From: Tillandsia leiboldiana
Lineage: Eukaryota > Streptophyta > Magnoliopsida > Poales > Bromeliaceae
Length of the DNA: 64,000 nt
Direction of reading: 5' to 3'
Assembly: GCA_029204045.2 (NCBI GenBank)
Contig: JAQNDB010000480.1
Span: forward strand, 1 to 64,000
The translations under genes were made by a program, and so were the position numbers. Below, one piece after another: positions 42,111 through 52,995 of the stretch. Under the pieces are notes generated by a model, which was given only the letters and a program-made list of their open reading frames with translations, ran no database searches and was not told where the DNA came from. Each line of letters opens with the position of its first letter. The stretch's first letter is position 1.

Positions 42111-45100
42111 TGTAGTGTACTGGTTTTTCCCATGCAGCTTTCCGGTGAATCCACTATTTAGAACACCTAGTGTTGGTGTGTCTGGCCCATGGTGCATCGA
42201 AGGGGTGCCACAGATGGGCCTTGTGAGACTTTGATAGCGGATTTGGCCTTCGGCTGCATTTGCTGAATTTTAGAAAAGGTTTTGGGCCAATCTGAGGTTG
42301 GATTTGGATTCAGCGCGGAAAAACGCTTGAAAACGGCTATTTGCTTGTTAAATTTGGAGTCCGGATGACCAAAAGCGGGCTTCCGGAAGTTTTCAGGGTT
42401 ATTCGGTGCATGGGGGAGACTCGTGGACCGGCCGGAGCCACGTGGCGGCCTATTATTGGCCGGCTCACGCAGCTCGGTCCACGGGGTGGCGCGGCGGTGC
42501 ATGGACCGCGGGCGGGTGACGCGTGGCGTGCCCTGATAGGCCGGCGCACGCGGCACGGCTCACCGGTCTTGCGGGGTTGCGGTGGACCGGGCACATGACA
42601 CGTGGCGGTGTCGGATTCGTTGGCTCACGTGGGCGCGGTCCACGGTGTGCGCGGGGGGGGGCACCTCGGGACTGCGCGCGCACAGTGGCGCCAGACGGGC
42701 GGTCGGCCGCACTCGAGTGCGCCACGTGTCGCCTCGCGGTTGGGCGGCCGTACCTACCCCCGCTGACCGCGAGGGGACACGCGGCGCATTGCGGGCCGCG
42801 GGGATTTGCTGTCTCCTGTTTGGGGTGACGTGGCCGCTCCTGGGACTTTCGGGCGCGTCGGACGGGAGGTGTACAACCCGGTTTCCGGGCGCAGTGCGCC
42901 CGGAAACTGCGCCCGAAAACCCGGCCCAACAGCTAATGGGCTGGGCCTATAAATAGGAATTCCTGTTCTTCCCTTAGGCTTTTTGGACCCCTTTTCGCAG
43001 AGCATCCTTCAGAGAAGTTTCCCCTCCCTCAGTGCACTACCCATTGGAAAACTTTGAGGATTTTTGGAGGCACTCTTCCCGAGGTTCACCATTTTACGGC
43101 GCGGCGCGACGCTTGTTTCCCGGCGATCTTCTTCGCCCCTTCTCAGTGTTTGGACTCCCCCGACTCACCCTGACATCGGATTTCACCGATTCTTGCGCCG
43201 TTGGACTCACGACAGGTAGGGCTTCAACTCCTATGTTTTGAGGTTCCTCGATTTCCGTGCTGAACTTGGAGTTTTCTGAGCACCCATTTGACCCATTTTT
43301 CTTTGCGGACTTTTGGACAGCACTGTGGTGTTCTTGCCGTATCTTTTCGCTCGGGCGTCGGATTGAGGCGATTCAAAAGGCAATCTTCATCTACTCTTCG
43401 CAAGGAGTCTCCTGGATTTTTCTCAGATTTTTCTGGATTTTGCACGAGGGTGAGAATCTCCTTTCTCTGTGGTTCTTTGTTACAGAAATTTGGTACAGTT
43501 TGGATTGGGGTGTACCCCTTGCCAGATTTTTATCTCAGTGTAGGAAACTCCGATTTGGGCGTGCAGGTACTCGTTCCGATGGGCTCGTCGCGAGGATCGC
43601 GATAGTATTTTTCTTGGATTTTTCTGAGCATTATTCGCAGGTAAAAATTGGAGAATTCTGGACTATGGATTTAGAGGACAGAATTTGGAAACTGTGAATG
43701 GATAGCTTATGTATTTTCCTTTGGGGTATTTTGTACAGATTGGTGGTGAGTGTTGGACTGATCTTGGACTTCGCTTTTCGGGAACTTGGATTAGCGCTCG
43801 AGGTGGGTGATGTTGTGAACCTCCTACTTGTGAATGTCACTAGGCCTATTAGAATGCCTTGATCATGTGCTATTAATTGTGAATGTATCTAGCATGCGTG
43901 TATGAGATTAAGGTTCCCTTGTTAATACTTGCATTGTTAGCAGGCTACAAGTTAGTAAGTGGAGTTTCCATGTTTAGATATGCAATTTAATTAGTTGGAA
44001 AGAATATTAAAGCCATATCATGTTATATGTTAAGGGAAGGTTGGAGCATGTGGTTAGAATGAATGTTGTAAAAGGGGTACTTGCTAGTAGATTGTGCATC
44101 CAAATTGTATCATGTATCATATGTCCTGCCACATGTACATCGGGAGTTCCAAACATTTAATGTTGCATATGTTAGAATAATTAAAATGATTTTATCAAAC
44201 AAAGGACTTTGCATGCTTGAATGGTCATCTAGCTAGGCCACCTTTTTCTGCTACACAAACATATTGGAATTGACTTAGGAGAAACCATGCTTTTATTCGT
44301 TCTCCTGTCGTCTAGTCTTAGGGGATTGTGTAGTCAGATGTTCAGAGTTGGGACAGTCGGGGATCGATGTTTGGGTGTTGCGGCGACCGCGGACTGTGGG
44401 CGGTTGACCGGATTATTATTATTATTATTACTTTTGCATCAGATTGGAGGTAGGGGATCGAGTTTCCCTTTAGTGGATGGGTTTTTCCACTCGATCAGAG
44501 TCGTGACCCCGTCCTGCTATTTTATGATACGGATGATACTAGTGACAGTGATACTATGCTCGTGTGGGGTCGCTCCCCTCGAGTGCCACTCCGGAGTAGG
44601 TTTCAGACCGTGTTGGGTGCCGGTCAGACCGTGTTGGGTTCCGGTCATTTGGACAGGGGAGATACTGAGTTGTGAGGTTGACAGCAGAGCAGGCAGTACC
44701 AGTGTTTTCTGGTGTTTCGATTGGGTTGGTCTGTCAGTCTTTGACGTTCTGGTGCATACTTTCAGCCATTCTTTTGTTAGGCATCGTAGAGGCATGTTAG
44801 TGGTAGCTCTTCATCAGTAGTGTACTTGTAGCTTACCACCTCTGTTTTCATTTTTCGCCTCTGATAGTCCTAGTGGGCATGTCTGAGTTTGAGGTCTACC
44901 CACTAGGGGAGGCTACTGTTTTTATAGTAGTTCTCACCCCCCCCCCCCCCACTGCTTTCTCTTTTCTTTTTCCCCTTTGTTTTGCAGAGTCCTCTGCGGG
45001 AGCTGCGGGACCCTCTTCCCTGGATCGAGGTAAGAGGATCGCGGATTAGATAGCCACTGCCCCGAGTTCGAGTTTTGTAGTTTTGATATATCCCCGGTAC

Positions 45101-45385
45101 ACTCAGACGGTTGTATTTCCTTTTATTTTGGGTCTGGTTGCGGCCGGCTGGTTGTATTTTATTTCGTGAGCTGGGAGAGACATTTGTATATTTGTGAGAG
45201 CTTATTGTACTTTTATTTCCTGCATTTGTCTGAGATGTATTAGTTTTAGTTTAGCTCTGTTTTATGCTCCTTTATTATATTTTATATCTGAGCAGGTTAC
45301 CAGCTCTTCGTGTACACGGAAAATTCCGTATGCACGGCGGATCTGTGGACGGGCCCGGGTTCTGGTTTACACCCGGGGCGTGACA
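42111..45385 (+). mobile_element. Tekay-2 5' LTR (3275 bp)
   Basis: It starts TGTAGTGTACTGG and ends CCCGGGGCGTGACA. It carries a (TTA)n tract near 44411 and a C run near 44937-44950 that is longer than in the 3' LTR (56750). The 177-codon ORF at 44287-44820 recurs at 56099-56632 simply because both copies are LTR. Confidence 0.95.
42439..42955 (+). promoter_or_regulatory. Tekay-2 U3: four G-boxes and TATA box
   Basis: CACGTG occurs at 42439, 42599, 42626 and 42723, interleaved with GTGGACCG and ATTGGCCGG motifs. TATAAATA is at 42948-42955. The 3' LTR repeats most of these from about 50879, with TATA at 51390-51397. Confidence 0.68.
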
Positions 45386-45392
45386 GATTAGT

Positions 45393-45404
45393 TGGTATCA
45401 GAGC
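45393..45404 (+). other. Tekay-2 primer-binding site (tRNA-iMet)
   Basis: TGGTATCAGAGC lies seven bases after the 5' LTR end. Confidence 0.92.
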
Positions 45405-45545
45405 TTAGGGATAGGTCAGTTGGGACTTAGGAAACCCTAGGCTTTTGGCAGACCCTAGGAAGGCAGAGCGTGAGTGACGTGATATTGTGCGAAAGTCGGC
45501 AATTGGTTGTTAACTCTTCCTGTGAGTGGAGAGGGATTGGCATAG

Positions 45546-45602
45546 CCTATTTCTGGGGGACTATTATGTTGGCTGCAGACAACATAAGGTTACAGAAATA
45601 GG
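45546..45602 (+). other. Tekay-2 leader stem-loop with palindromic loop
   Basis: The outer stem CCTATTTCTG/CAGAAATAGG (45546-45555 with 45593-45602) is 10 bp and perfect. The inner stem TTATGTTG/CAACATAA (45564-45571 with 45580-45587) is 8 bp, closing the 8-nt loop GCTGCAGA, which holds the 6-nt palindrome CTGCAG. It lies between PBS and gag. Confidence 0.75.
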
Positions 45603-45677
45603 GGAATGCCCATGACTTTCGCTGGATTGGGTTGAGAGTGGTTTGGTTTACTAACCCGTGGATTCTTGTGTGGCAGG

Positions 45678-46748
45678 ATGCCTCCTAGGCGGCAGATTCC
45701 TACTCGGGGTACTCCTACACCCCCGGAGGAGCCGGAGCAGTCCGGGCCTTCTGAGATCAGTGAGCTGAGGGCCATGGTGGCCCAGTTGGCGGAGAGCCAC
45801 CGCCGACAGGAGCAGAGGTTCGAGCAGCTATTTGCCCAGGTTGCGGCACCTCCCCCTACTACTGCAGAGGCCCCAGTACCACCTGTTGTACCACCGACTA
45901 TTCCACCTGCCCCTACAGCGCCGTCGTCGAGCAGTGGGGCCCAGGGGATGTTCAGGCCTTTGACCCCAGAGGAGGAGCGGGAGTTTTCTGACAAACTCAC
46001 GCAGTTCTGTAAGCGAGGACCCCCTAAGTTCTCGGGGCGGAGCACTCACCCTTGGGAGATTGGATCGTGGCTTGCGTCAATGGAGAAGTTGTTTCGGGAC
46101 TTCTTCATTGACCAGAGGTTCAGAGCACATTTGGCAGTACACTGTCTAGAGGGGGATGCAGATGCTTGGTGGCGTTGGGTCGAGCCCTTAGAATTTCAGG
46201 TCACCCGACAGCTACCCTGGTCGGAGTTCAGGAGGATGATCCTTGACACTTACTTCTCCACGAGCGTGAAGAAGAAGATAGAAGATGACTTGAAGAACCT
46301 GCAGCAGGGTGATCGCCCAGTGTGGGATTATTTCCAGGAGTTTACGCAGTTGCTCAACTGCGTACCCTATGTTGCCAGGGATGGGCTGCACCAGGTGGAG
46401 CTGTTTGAGACAGGGTTGCGCCCCGAGATCTATACCTTGGTACACGCCCAGAGGCTTCAGACTTTATCAGAGGCAGTGGATCATGCACAGTGGGTCGAGA
46501 GGGGAGATCATGTTGTTTCTAGACGCGGAGGTCTGGCCGCTCAGAGTTCTGAGAGGAAGCGACCAGCATCAGATGAGGGGGGACAGGCCAGTTCCTGGAG
46601 GCCGCCCCGACCGCCACCGCCTCAGTTTGCGGGCCGGGGGCGTTCGGAGCGGCGAGGGCCTGGGGGATCCCAGAGGCCCCCACAGCATCAGCAGCCCCAG
46701 CGACAGCAGCAGCACTCGCAGCAGCAGATGTCGCAGTCGCGACAGTAG
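45678..46748 (+). CDS. gag: Tekay-2 gag up to an in-frame TAG
   Basis: Gypsy capsid protein of 356 residues. I chose the ATG at 45678 (MPPRRQIPTRGTPTPPEE) over the TTG 12 bases upstream. A Pro-rich N-terminus with a short helical stretch is followed by the retrotransposon gag domain (about 120-270: WLASMEKLFRDFF, CLEGDADAWW, TSVKKKIEDDLKNLQQG). A Gln/Arg-rich tail follows. TAG 46746-46748 comes just before the zinc knuckle, which continues in the same frame. CAG-to-TAG mutation in the Gln-rich tail, or stop read-through, are both possible. Confidence 0.92.
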   Translation: MPPRRQIPTRGTPTPPEEPEQSGPSEISELRAMVAQLAESHRRQEQRFEQLFAQVAAPPPTTAEAPVPPVVPPTIPPAPTAPSSSSGAQGMFRPLTPEEEREFSDKLTQFCKRGPPKFSGRSTHPWEIGSWLASMEKLFRDFFIDQRFRAHLAVHCLEGDADAWWRWVEPLEFQVTRQLPWSEFRRMILDTYFSTSVKKKIEDDLKNLQQGDRPVWDYFQEFTQLLNCVPYVARDGLHQVELFETGLRPEIYTLVHAQRLQTLSEAVDHAQWVERGDHVVSRRGGLAAQSSERKRPASDEGGQASSWRPPRPPPPQFAGRGRSERRGPGGSQRPPQHQQPQRQQQHSQQQMSQSRQ

Positions 46749-47392
46749 GGATCCCAGCGGCAGTCGCACAGGCAGCAGCAGCAGCAGCAGTCACGGCAGT
46801 TTCGGGCCCCAGGCAGTTGTATCTTCTACGGGGGTCAGCATTTCCCCGGCACTTGTGATCAGAGGTGGGGGCGTTGTTATGGTTGTGGTCAGGCCAGGCA
46901 CATACGATCTTCATGCCCTTTTTCGGCATCAGTGGCGCCTTCTTCGGCCTCAGTTTCTCTTCCACCTCAGCAGCGACCGCCAGCTCAGCGGCCCTATGCT
47001 CCTGCGAGCAGGGCTCCTTCCTCCCACCCTGCAGACTACCGACCACCAGCTCAGAGCAGGCGAGTCTACGCCGCTCAGGTAGGGGACTCCGCGGCAGCCG
47101 ACCACGTGGTGGCAGGTATCACTTTACTTTTTGGTATTAGAGCTCGCACTTTATTTGATACCGGTGCATCACATTCTATTATCAGTAGAGCATTTGCATC
47201 ATCTCATGGACTAGAGTTAGGTCGGTTGCCACATGCATTAGAGGTACAGATTCCCGGTCACATATTGCATGTAGAGGAGTGTTGTTGGTCTTGCCCGGTA
47301 CAGCTTGAGTCTTGGATTTTGCCAGCGGACCTGATGGTCCTTAGTCAGCTGCGAGATTTTGACATTGTACTGGGGATGGATTGGCTGGCTCG
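46749..47392 (+). pseudogene. Tekay-2 zinc knuckle and protease, followed by a one-base deletion
   Basis: Same frame as gag. It contains a CCHC knuckle (CYGCGQARHIRSSC), a degenerate first knuckle, and protease with LFDTGASHSIIS near 47150 and IVLGMDWL near 47370. At 47388-47392 one base is missing between WL and the following Tyr codon, compared with Tekay-1 (WLSLY). The frame moves, and pol continues in another phase. Confidence 0.88.
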
Positions 47393-50300
47393 TATTTCGC
47401 AACGATTGATTGCGCCGCAAGGACTGTTACTTTTAGCGAGCCAGGCCAGGAGGTGTTCGTTTTCGGGGGGTGCCAGAGTGCTTTCTTTTCCTCTATGGTT
47501 TCGACTTCTCGTGCGAGGCAGATGATGCGCAGTGGATGCGTAGCCTTTATGGCATCTGTGGTTAAGGAGCCTACGGCGGCTCCGGGACTCGCGGATATCC
47601 CGATTGCCCGCGAGTTCCCGGATGTGTTTCCTCCAGAGCTGATTAGTATGCCGCCGGATAGGGAGGTCGAGTTTTTGATTGACGTGGTCCCAGGAACTGC
47701 GCCAATCTCTAAGGCTCCTTACCGAATGGCACCGGCTGAGCTGCGAGAATTAAAGGCGCAACTCCAGGATTTAATGGACAAGGGTTTTGTGAGACCGAGT
47801 GTATCGCCTTGGGGAGCGCCGGTGCTATTTGTGAAGAAGAAAGATGGTTCGCTTCGACTGTGCGTTGATTACCGGGAGCTGAATAAAGCGACCATCAAGA
47901 ACAAGTACCCTTTGCCGCGCATTGATGACTTATTTGATCAGCTGCAAGGGTCTTGTGTCTTCTCCAAGATTGACTTACAGTCTCGTTACCACCAATTGAA
48001 GGTGAAGGCCGAGGACATCCCAAAGACGGCATTCAGGTCGCGGTACGGGCATTATGAGTTCACCGTCATGCCTTTTGGATTGACAAATGCCCCTGCTGCT
48101 TTTATGGATTTAATGAACAGGATTTTTCGACCATACCTGGATCGGTTCGTCGTTGTTTTTATTGATGACATCCTAGTTTATTCCCGAAGCGATGTGGAGC
48201 ACGAGGAGCATCTGAGGATTGTGCTACAACTTCTGAGGGAGAGGAAGTTGTATGCCAAGTTATCTAAGTGTGATTTCTGGCTTCGGGAGGTTGTCTTTTT
48301 GGGCCACGTGATTTCAGCCGCTGGAGTGGCAGTAGACCCGGCGAAGATCGAGGCAGTCCGGGATTGGCCCCGACCGACGACGGTATCAGAGGTCCGCAGT
48401 TTCATGGGCTTAGCAGGATATTACCGTCGGTTTGTGGAAGGTTTTGCGAAACTTTCCACACCCCTCACTCGTTTGACGCGAAAAGGGATTAAGTTTACTT
48501 GGAGTGAGGATTGCCAGAGGAGCTTTGAGGAATTAAAGAACAGATTGATGTCGGCTCCTGTCCTTTCCCTCCCCGTTATGGGGAAAGGATACGTGATATA
48601 CAGCGACGCATCGCACAGTGGACTTGGTTGCGTGCTGATGCAGGAGGGAAGGGTAATCGCTTATGCCTCTCGGCAACTGAAGGATTATGAAAAGAATTAC
48701 CCTACCCATGATTTGGAGCTAGCTGCAGTGATATTTGCACTCAAATTGTGGCGCCACTACCTGTATGGGGAGCACTGCGAGATCTACACCGACCACAAGA
48801 GCTTGAAATACCTGTTCACACAGAAGGAGCTCAACCTGAGGCAGCGCAGATGGTTGGAATTGTTGAAAGATTATGATGTAGACATATTATACCATCCTGG
48901 CAAGGCCAACGTGGTTGCTGATGCCCTGAGCAGGAGAGCAGTACAGAGTCTATCTTTGATGATCACCGATCGGGCGCCATTACTTGAGCAGATGAGGCGG
49001 TTAGAGCTCGAGGTTGTGTCCCCTGGGGTCTCTGCTAGACTTATGTCTCTAGTCGTGCAGCCCACTCTGTTGGACAGGATTCGGGAGAGACAGAGTGAGG
49101 ACCCCCACCTGATGAGGATTCGAGAGCAGATGCAGACTGGTTTGATAGGGGACTTTTCAGTTGATGCTGCGGGAGTACTGCGGTACAGGGACCGCGCGTG
49201 TGTGCCTATGGATGCAGAGATCCGAGAGCAGATCTTGAGGGAGGCCCACTATACACCTTATACCATCCATCCTGGTGGGACTAAGATGTATAGGGATCTT
49301 AAGGCACAGTTTTGGTGGAATAGGATGAAAAGAGACATTGGGAGGTTTGTAGCACACTGTCTAACTTGCCAGCAAGTAAAGGCTGAGCATCGTGTACCTG
49401 CTGGCAAGTTGCAGAGTCTCCCAATCCCTGAATGGAAATGGGAACATGTTACGATGGATTTTGTCACTAGTTTGCCGAGAGCACAGACGGGAGCGGATGC
49501 TATCTGGGTAGTCGTGGACAGGCTTACCAAGTCCGCTCACTTTTTGCCGGTTCAGATGACTTGGCCGATGGAGCGACTCGCACAGGTGTACTTGGCTGAG
49601 GTGGTTAGATTGCACGGGGTGCCCGTTTCCATCGTATCAGATAGAGACCCAAGGTTTGTCTCGCATTTCTGGAGGAGTTTACAGACAGCCTGGGGGACGC
49701 AGCTCCGATTCAGTACAGCATTCCACCCACAGACCGATGGGCAGTCAGAGCGCACTATTCAGACCCTCGAGGATATGTTGAGAGCGTGCGTTCTGGACTT
49801 CGGAGGAGGATGGTACCGACACTTGGGATTAGTTGAGTTTGCGTACAACAACAGCTATCAAGCGAGCATTCAGATGGCTCCGTTTGAAGCGTTGTATGGA
49901 CGCAAGTGTCGGTCACCCCTATATTGGAGTGACGTGGGTGAGAAGAAGACTTTGGGTCCTGACCTACTGTTAGAGGCTGAGGAAAAGGTCAGATTGATTC
50001 GACGACATCTCGAGACCGCCCAGAGTCGACAGAGGAGTTATGCTGATACTCGACGGCGAGACTTAGAGTTTCAGGTGGGTGACCATGTTTTTCTGAAAGT
50101 CTCGCCTTCGAAGGGGATTCGGAGATTTGGCATTCGTGGGAAACTGAGCCCTCGTTATATTGGACCTTTTGAGGTGTTGGAGCGCTTAGGGCCAGTTGCC
50201 TACAGGCTTGCGCTTCCTCCCAGGCTTTCAGGTGTTCACAATGTTTTTCATGTATCGACACTGAGGAGGTATGTTCATGACCCGTCCCATATCATCTATT

Positions 50301-50503
50301 TCACCCCATTGGAGGTTGCTGAGGACCTGAGCTATGTTGAGCGGCCGTTGAGGATCTTGGACCGTGAGGTTAGGGAGTTGCGCAGTCGGGCCATCCCGTA
50401 TGTGAAGGTCCTCTGGAGCAGTCATGATGAGCGCGAGGCTACCTGGGAGCAGGAGTCAGCGATGATGGATGCTCACCCCCACTTGTTTGAGGCCCCTACT
50501 TGA
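47381..50503 (+). CDS. pol: Tekay-2 pol: RT, RNase H, integrase, chromodomain
   Basis: An open frame of 1040 codons; its first codon is not a real start, because it lies within the protease-RT linker. It carries RT with the active site FIDDILVYS, but SRYHQL where SGYHQL is usual. RNase H has YSDASHSGLG and HDLELAAV. The integrase HHCC region and the triad Asp (TMDFV), Asp (SDRDPRF) and Glu (DGQSER) are all kept. The C-terminal chromodomain (VLWSSHDEREATWEQES) would target H3K9me-type chromatin in this lineage. It is close to intact; only the TAG and the one-base deletion upstream separate it from gag. Confidence 0.95.
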   Translation: MAGSYFATIDCAARTVTFSEPGQEVFVFGGCQSAFFSSMVSTSRARQMMRSGCVAFMASVVKEPTAAPGLADIPIAREFPDVFPPELISMPPDREVEFLIDVVPGTAPISKAPYRMAPAELRELKAQLQDLMDKGFVRPSVSPWGAPVLFVKKKDGSLRLCVDYRELNKATIKNKYPLPRIDDLFDQLQGSCVFSKIDLQSRYHQLKVKAEDIPKTAFRSRYGHYEFTVMPFGLTNAPAAFMDLMNRIFRPYLDRFVVVFIDDILVYSRSDVEHEEHLRIVLQLLRERKLYAKLSKCDFWLREVVFLGHVISAAGVAVDPAKIEAVRDWPRPTTVSEVRSFMGLAGYYRRFVEGFAKLSTPLTRLTRKGIKFTWSEDCQRSFEELKNRLMSAPVLSLPVMGKGYVIYSDASHSGLGCVLMQEGRVIAYASRQLKDYEKNYPTHDLELAAVIFALKLWRHYLYGEHCEIYTDHKSLKYLFTQKELNLRQRRWLELLKDYDVDILYHPGKANVVADALSRRAVQSLSLMITDRAPLLEQMRRLELEVVSPGVSARLMSLVVQPTLLDRIRERQSEDPHLMRIREQMQTGLIGDFSVDAAGVLRYRDRACVPMDAEIREQILREAHYTPYTIHPGGTKMYRDLKAQFWWNRMKRDIGRFVAHCLTCQQVKAEHRVPAGKLQSLPIPEWKWEHVTMDFVTSLPRAQTGADAIWVVVDRLTKSAHFLPVQMTWPMERLAQVYLAEVVRLHGVPVSIVSDRDPRFVSHFWRSLQTAWGTQLRFSTAFHPQTDGQSERTIQTLEDMLRACVLDFGGGWYRHLGLVEFAYNNSYQASIQMAPFEALYGRKCRSPLYWSDVGEKKTLGPDLLLEAEEKVRLIRRHLETAQSRQRSYADTRRRDLEFQVGDHVFLKVSPSKGIRRFGIRGKLSPRYIGPFEVLERLGPVAYRLALPPRLSGVHNVFHVSTLRRYVHDPSHIIYFTPLEVAEDLSYVERPLRILDREVRELRSRAIPYVKVLWSSHDEREATWEQESAMMDAHPHLFEAPT

Positions 50504-50515
50504 GGTATGACTGTT

Positions 50516-50550
50516 GTTTCGAGGACGAAACTTTTTCTTGTGGGGGAGGA
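50516..50550 (+). other. Tekay-2 post-stop hairpin and polypurine tract
   Basis: GTTTCG/CGAAAC with loop AGGA at 50516-50531, then TGGGGGAGGA at 50541-50550 against the LTR. Confidence 0.88.
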
Positions 50551-52915
50551 TGTAGTGTACTGGTTTTTCCCATGCAGCTTTCCGGTGAATCCACTGTTTA
50601 GAACACCTAGTGTTGGTGTGTCTGGCCCATGGTGCATCGAAGGGGTGCCACAGATGGGCCTTGTGAGACTTTGATAGCGGATTTGGCCTACGGCTGCATT
50701 TGCCAAATTTTAGAAAACGTTTTGGGCCAATCTGAGGCTGGATTTGGATTCAGCGTGGAAAAACGCTTGAAAACGGCTATTTGCTTGTTAAATTTGGAGT
50801 TCGGATGACCAAAAGCGGGCTTCCGAAAGTTTTCAGGGTTATTCGGTGCATGGGGGAGACTCGTGGACCGGCCGGAGCCACGTGGCAGCCTATTATTGGC
50901 CGGCTCACGCAGCTCGGTCCACGGGGTGGCGCGGCGGTGCATGGACCGCGGGCGGGTGACGCGTGGCGTGCCCTGATAGGCCGGCGCACGCGGCACGGCT
51001 CACCGGTCTTGCGGGGTTGCGGTGGACCGGGCGCATGACACGTGGCGGCATCGGATTCGTTGGCTCACGTGCGCGCGGTCCACGGTGTGCGCGGGGGGGG
51101 GGGCGCCTCGGGACTGCGCGCACACAGTGGCGCCAGGCGGGCGGTCGGCCGCACTCGAGTGCGCCACGTGTCGCCTCGCGGTTGGGCGGCCGTACCTACC
51201 CCCGCTGACCGCGAGGGGACACGCGGCGCATTGCGGGCCGCGGGGATTTGCTGTCCCCTGTTTGGGGTGACGTGGCTGCTCCTGGGACTTTCGGGCGCGT
51301 CGGACGGGAGGTGTACAACCCGGTTTCTGGGCGCAGTGCGCCCGGAAACTGCGCCCGAAAACCCGGCCCAACAGCTAATGGGCTGGGCCTATAAATAGGA
51401 ATTCCTGTTCTTCCCTTAGGCTTTTTGGACCCCTTTTCGCAGAGCATCCTTCAGAGAAGTTTCCCCTCCCTCAGTGCACTACCCATTGGAGAACTTTGAG
51501 GATTTTTGGAGGCACTCTTCCCGGGGTTCACCATTTTACGGCGCGGCGCGACGCTTGTTTCCCGGCGATCTTCTTCGCCCCTTCTCAGTGTTTGGACTCC
51601 CCCGACTCACCCCGACATCGGATTTCGCCGATTCTTGCGCCGTTGGACTCACGACAGGTAGGACTTCAACTCCTGTGTTTTGAGGTTCCTTGATTTCCGT
51701 GCTGAACTTGGAGTTTTCTGAGCACCCATTTGACCCATTTTTCTTTGCGGACTTTTGGACAGCACCGCGGTGTTCTTGCCGTATCTTTTCGCTCAGACGT
51801 CAGATTGAGGCGATTCAAAAGGCAATCTTCATCTACTCTTCGCAAGGAGTCTCCTAGATTTTTCTCAGATTTTTCTGGATTTTGCACGAGGGTGAGAATC
51901 TCCTTTCTCTGTGGTTCTTTGTTACAGAAATTTGGTACAGTTTGGATTGGGGTGTACCCCTTGCCGGATTTTTATCTCAGTGTAGGAAACTCCGATTTGG
52001 GCGTGCAGGTACTCGTTCCGACGGGCTCGTCGCGAGGATCGCGATAGTATTTTTCTTGGATTTTTCTGAGCATTATTCGCAGGTAAAAATTGGAGAATTC
52101 TGGACTGTGGATTTAGAGGACAGAATTTGGAAACTGTGAATGGATAGCTTATGTATTTTCCTTTGGGGTATTTTGTACAGATTGGTGGTGAGTGTTGGAC
52201 TGATCTTGTCACGCCCCGGGTCGGAACTGCGACCCGGGCTCGCCAACAGATCCGCCGCCCATACGGGAAGCCCCGTATAGACGTAGCGACTAACCTGCAG
52301 AAGAGATCTACACTAAACAGATATCAGAGCTGAAAGTAAAAGCTGGATAAAATAAATACAACTCTAACAAAATATACAACCAGAGTCCTCACCAAAATAC
52401 AAATATCTCTCAAAATAAGAAGAGTACAACTCAATCCTCACTACAAGGTCACTCGACAAGAACTCTCAAAATATAGGGAGGTACATCTACTCTCAAGCGA
52501 CAACTGGTAGGGATCTATCTCGCGACTCCCTTACCTCGATCAGTCGGGTCAGCAACAGGTGCGGCAGGAACTGGAGCAGAAGAAGAAGTCCCTGGGGAAA
52601 AACACCACGACGGGTGTGAGAACTACGTCCCAAGTAGTTCTCAGTGGGTGCCGCCAACAAGCCCGACGGTCTGCCCACTAAGTCCACTAGAGGCAAAAAG
52701 TAACAAAGCAGTGCGGAAAGGGAAAAGCTGGTAAAGTAATCTCTACAGCTACTATGCCTCTATCTAGATGCTCAAAAGTGGGACAGAAAGAACATGATGC
52801 TACAACTAGCTCTCGACTCGAATCACCCAATCTCAACTGACTGCCGCATAGGGTCCAGTCAAACCTGCGCCTACCTACTGCCGTCACGTCCCGGGGGACC
52901 GGACTTACGTAGGGC

Positions 52916-52995
52916 GTCCGTGACTGCCACTAACTGGCCCAGCCAGAGGGACTGTGTCCGTGACTGCCACTAACTGGCCCAGCCAGAGGGAACAC
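52916..52995. repeat. 40-bp tandem duplication in the solo LTR
   Basis: The unit beginning GTCCGTGACTGCC and ending CCAGCCAGAGGGA is at 52916-52951 and again at 52956-52991. A second pair of about 33-bp units (CAGCTT..GGGAGCAAGATAATAATAATCAA) lies near 53519-53583. Confidence 0.9.

Noticed and set aside
44287..44820. 177-codon ORF found twice (also 56099-56632)
   Set aside because: Both copies are in the two LTRs of Tekay-2, so the conservation is LTR identity. The (TTA)n tract makes the Leu run, and there is no homology or start context to support a gene.
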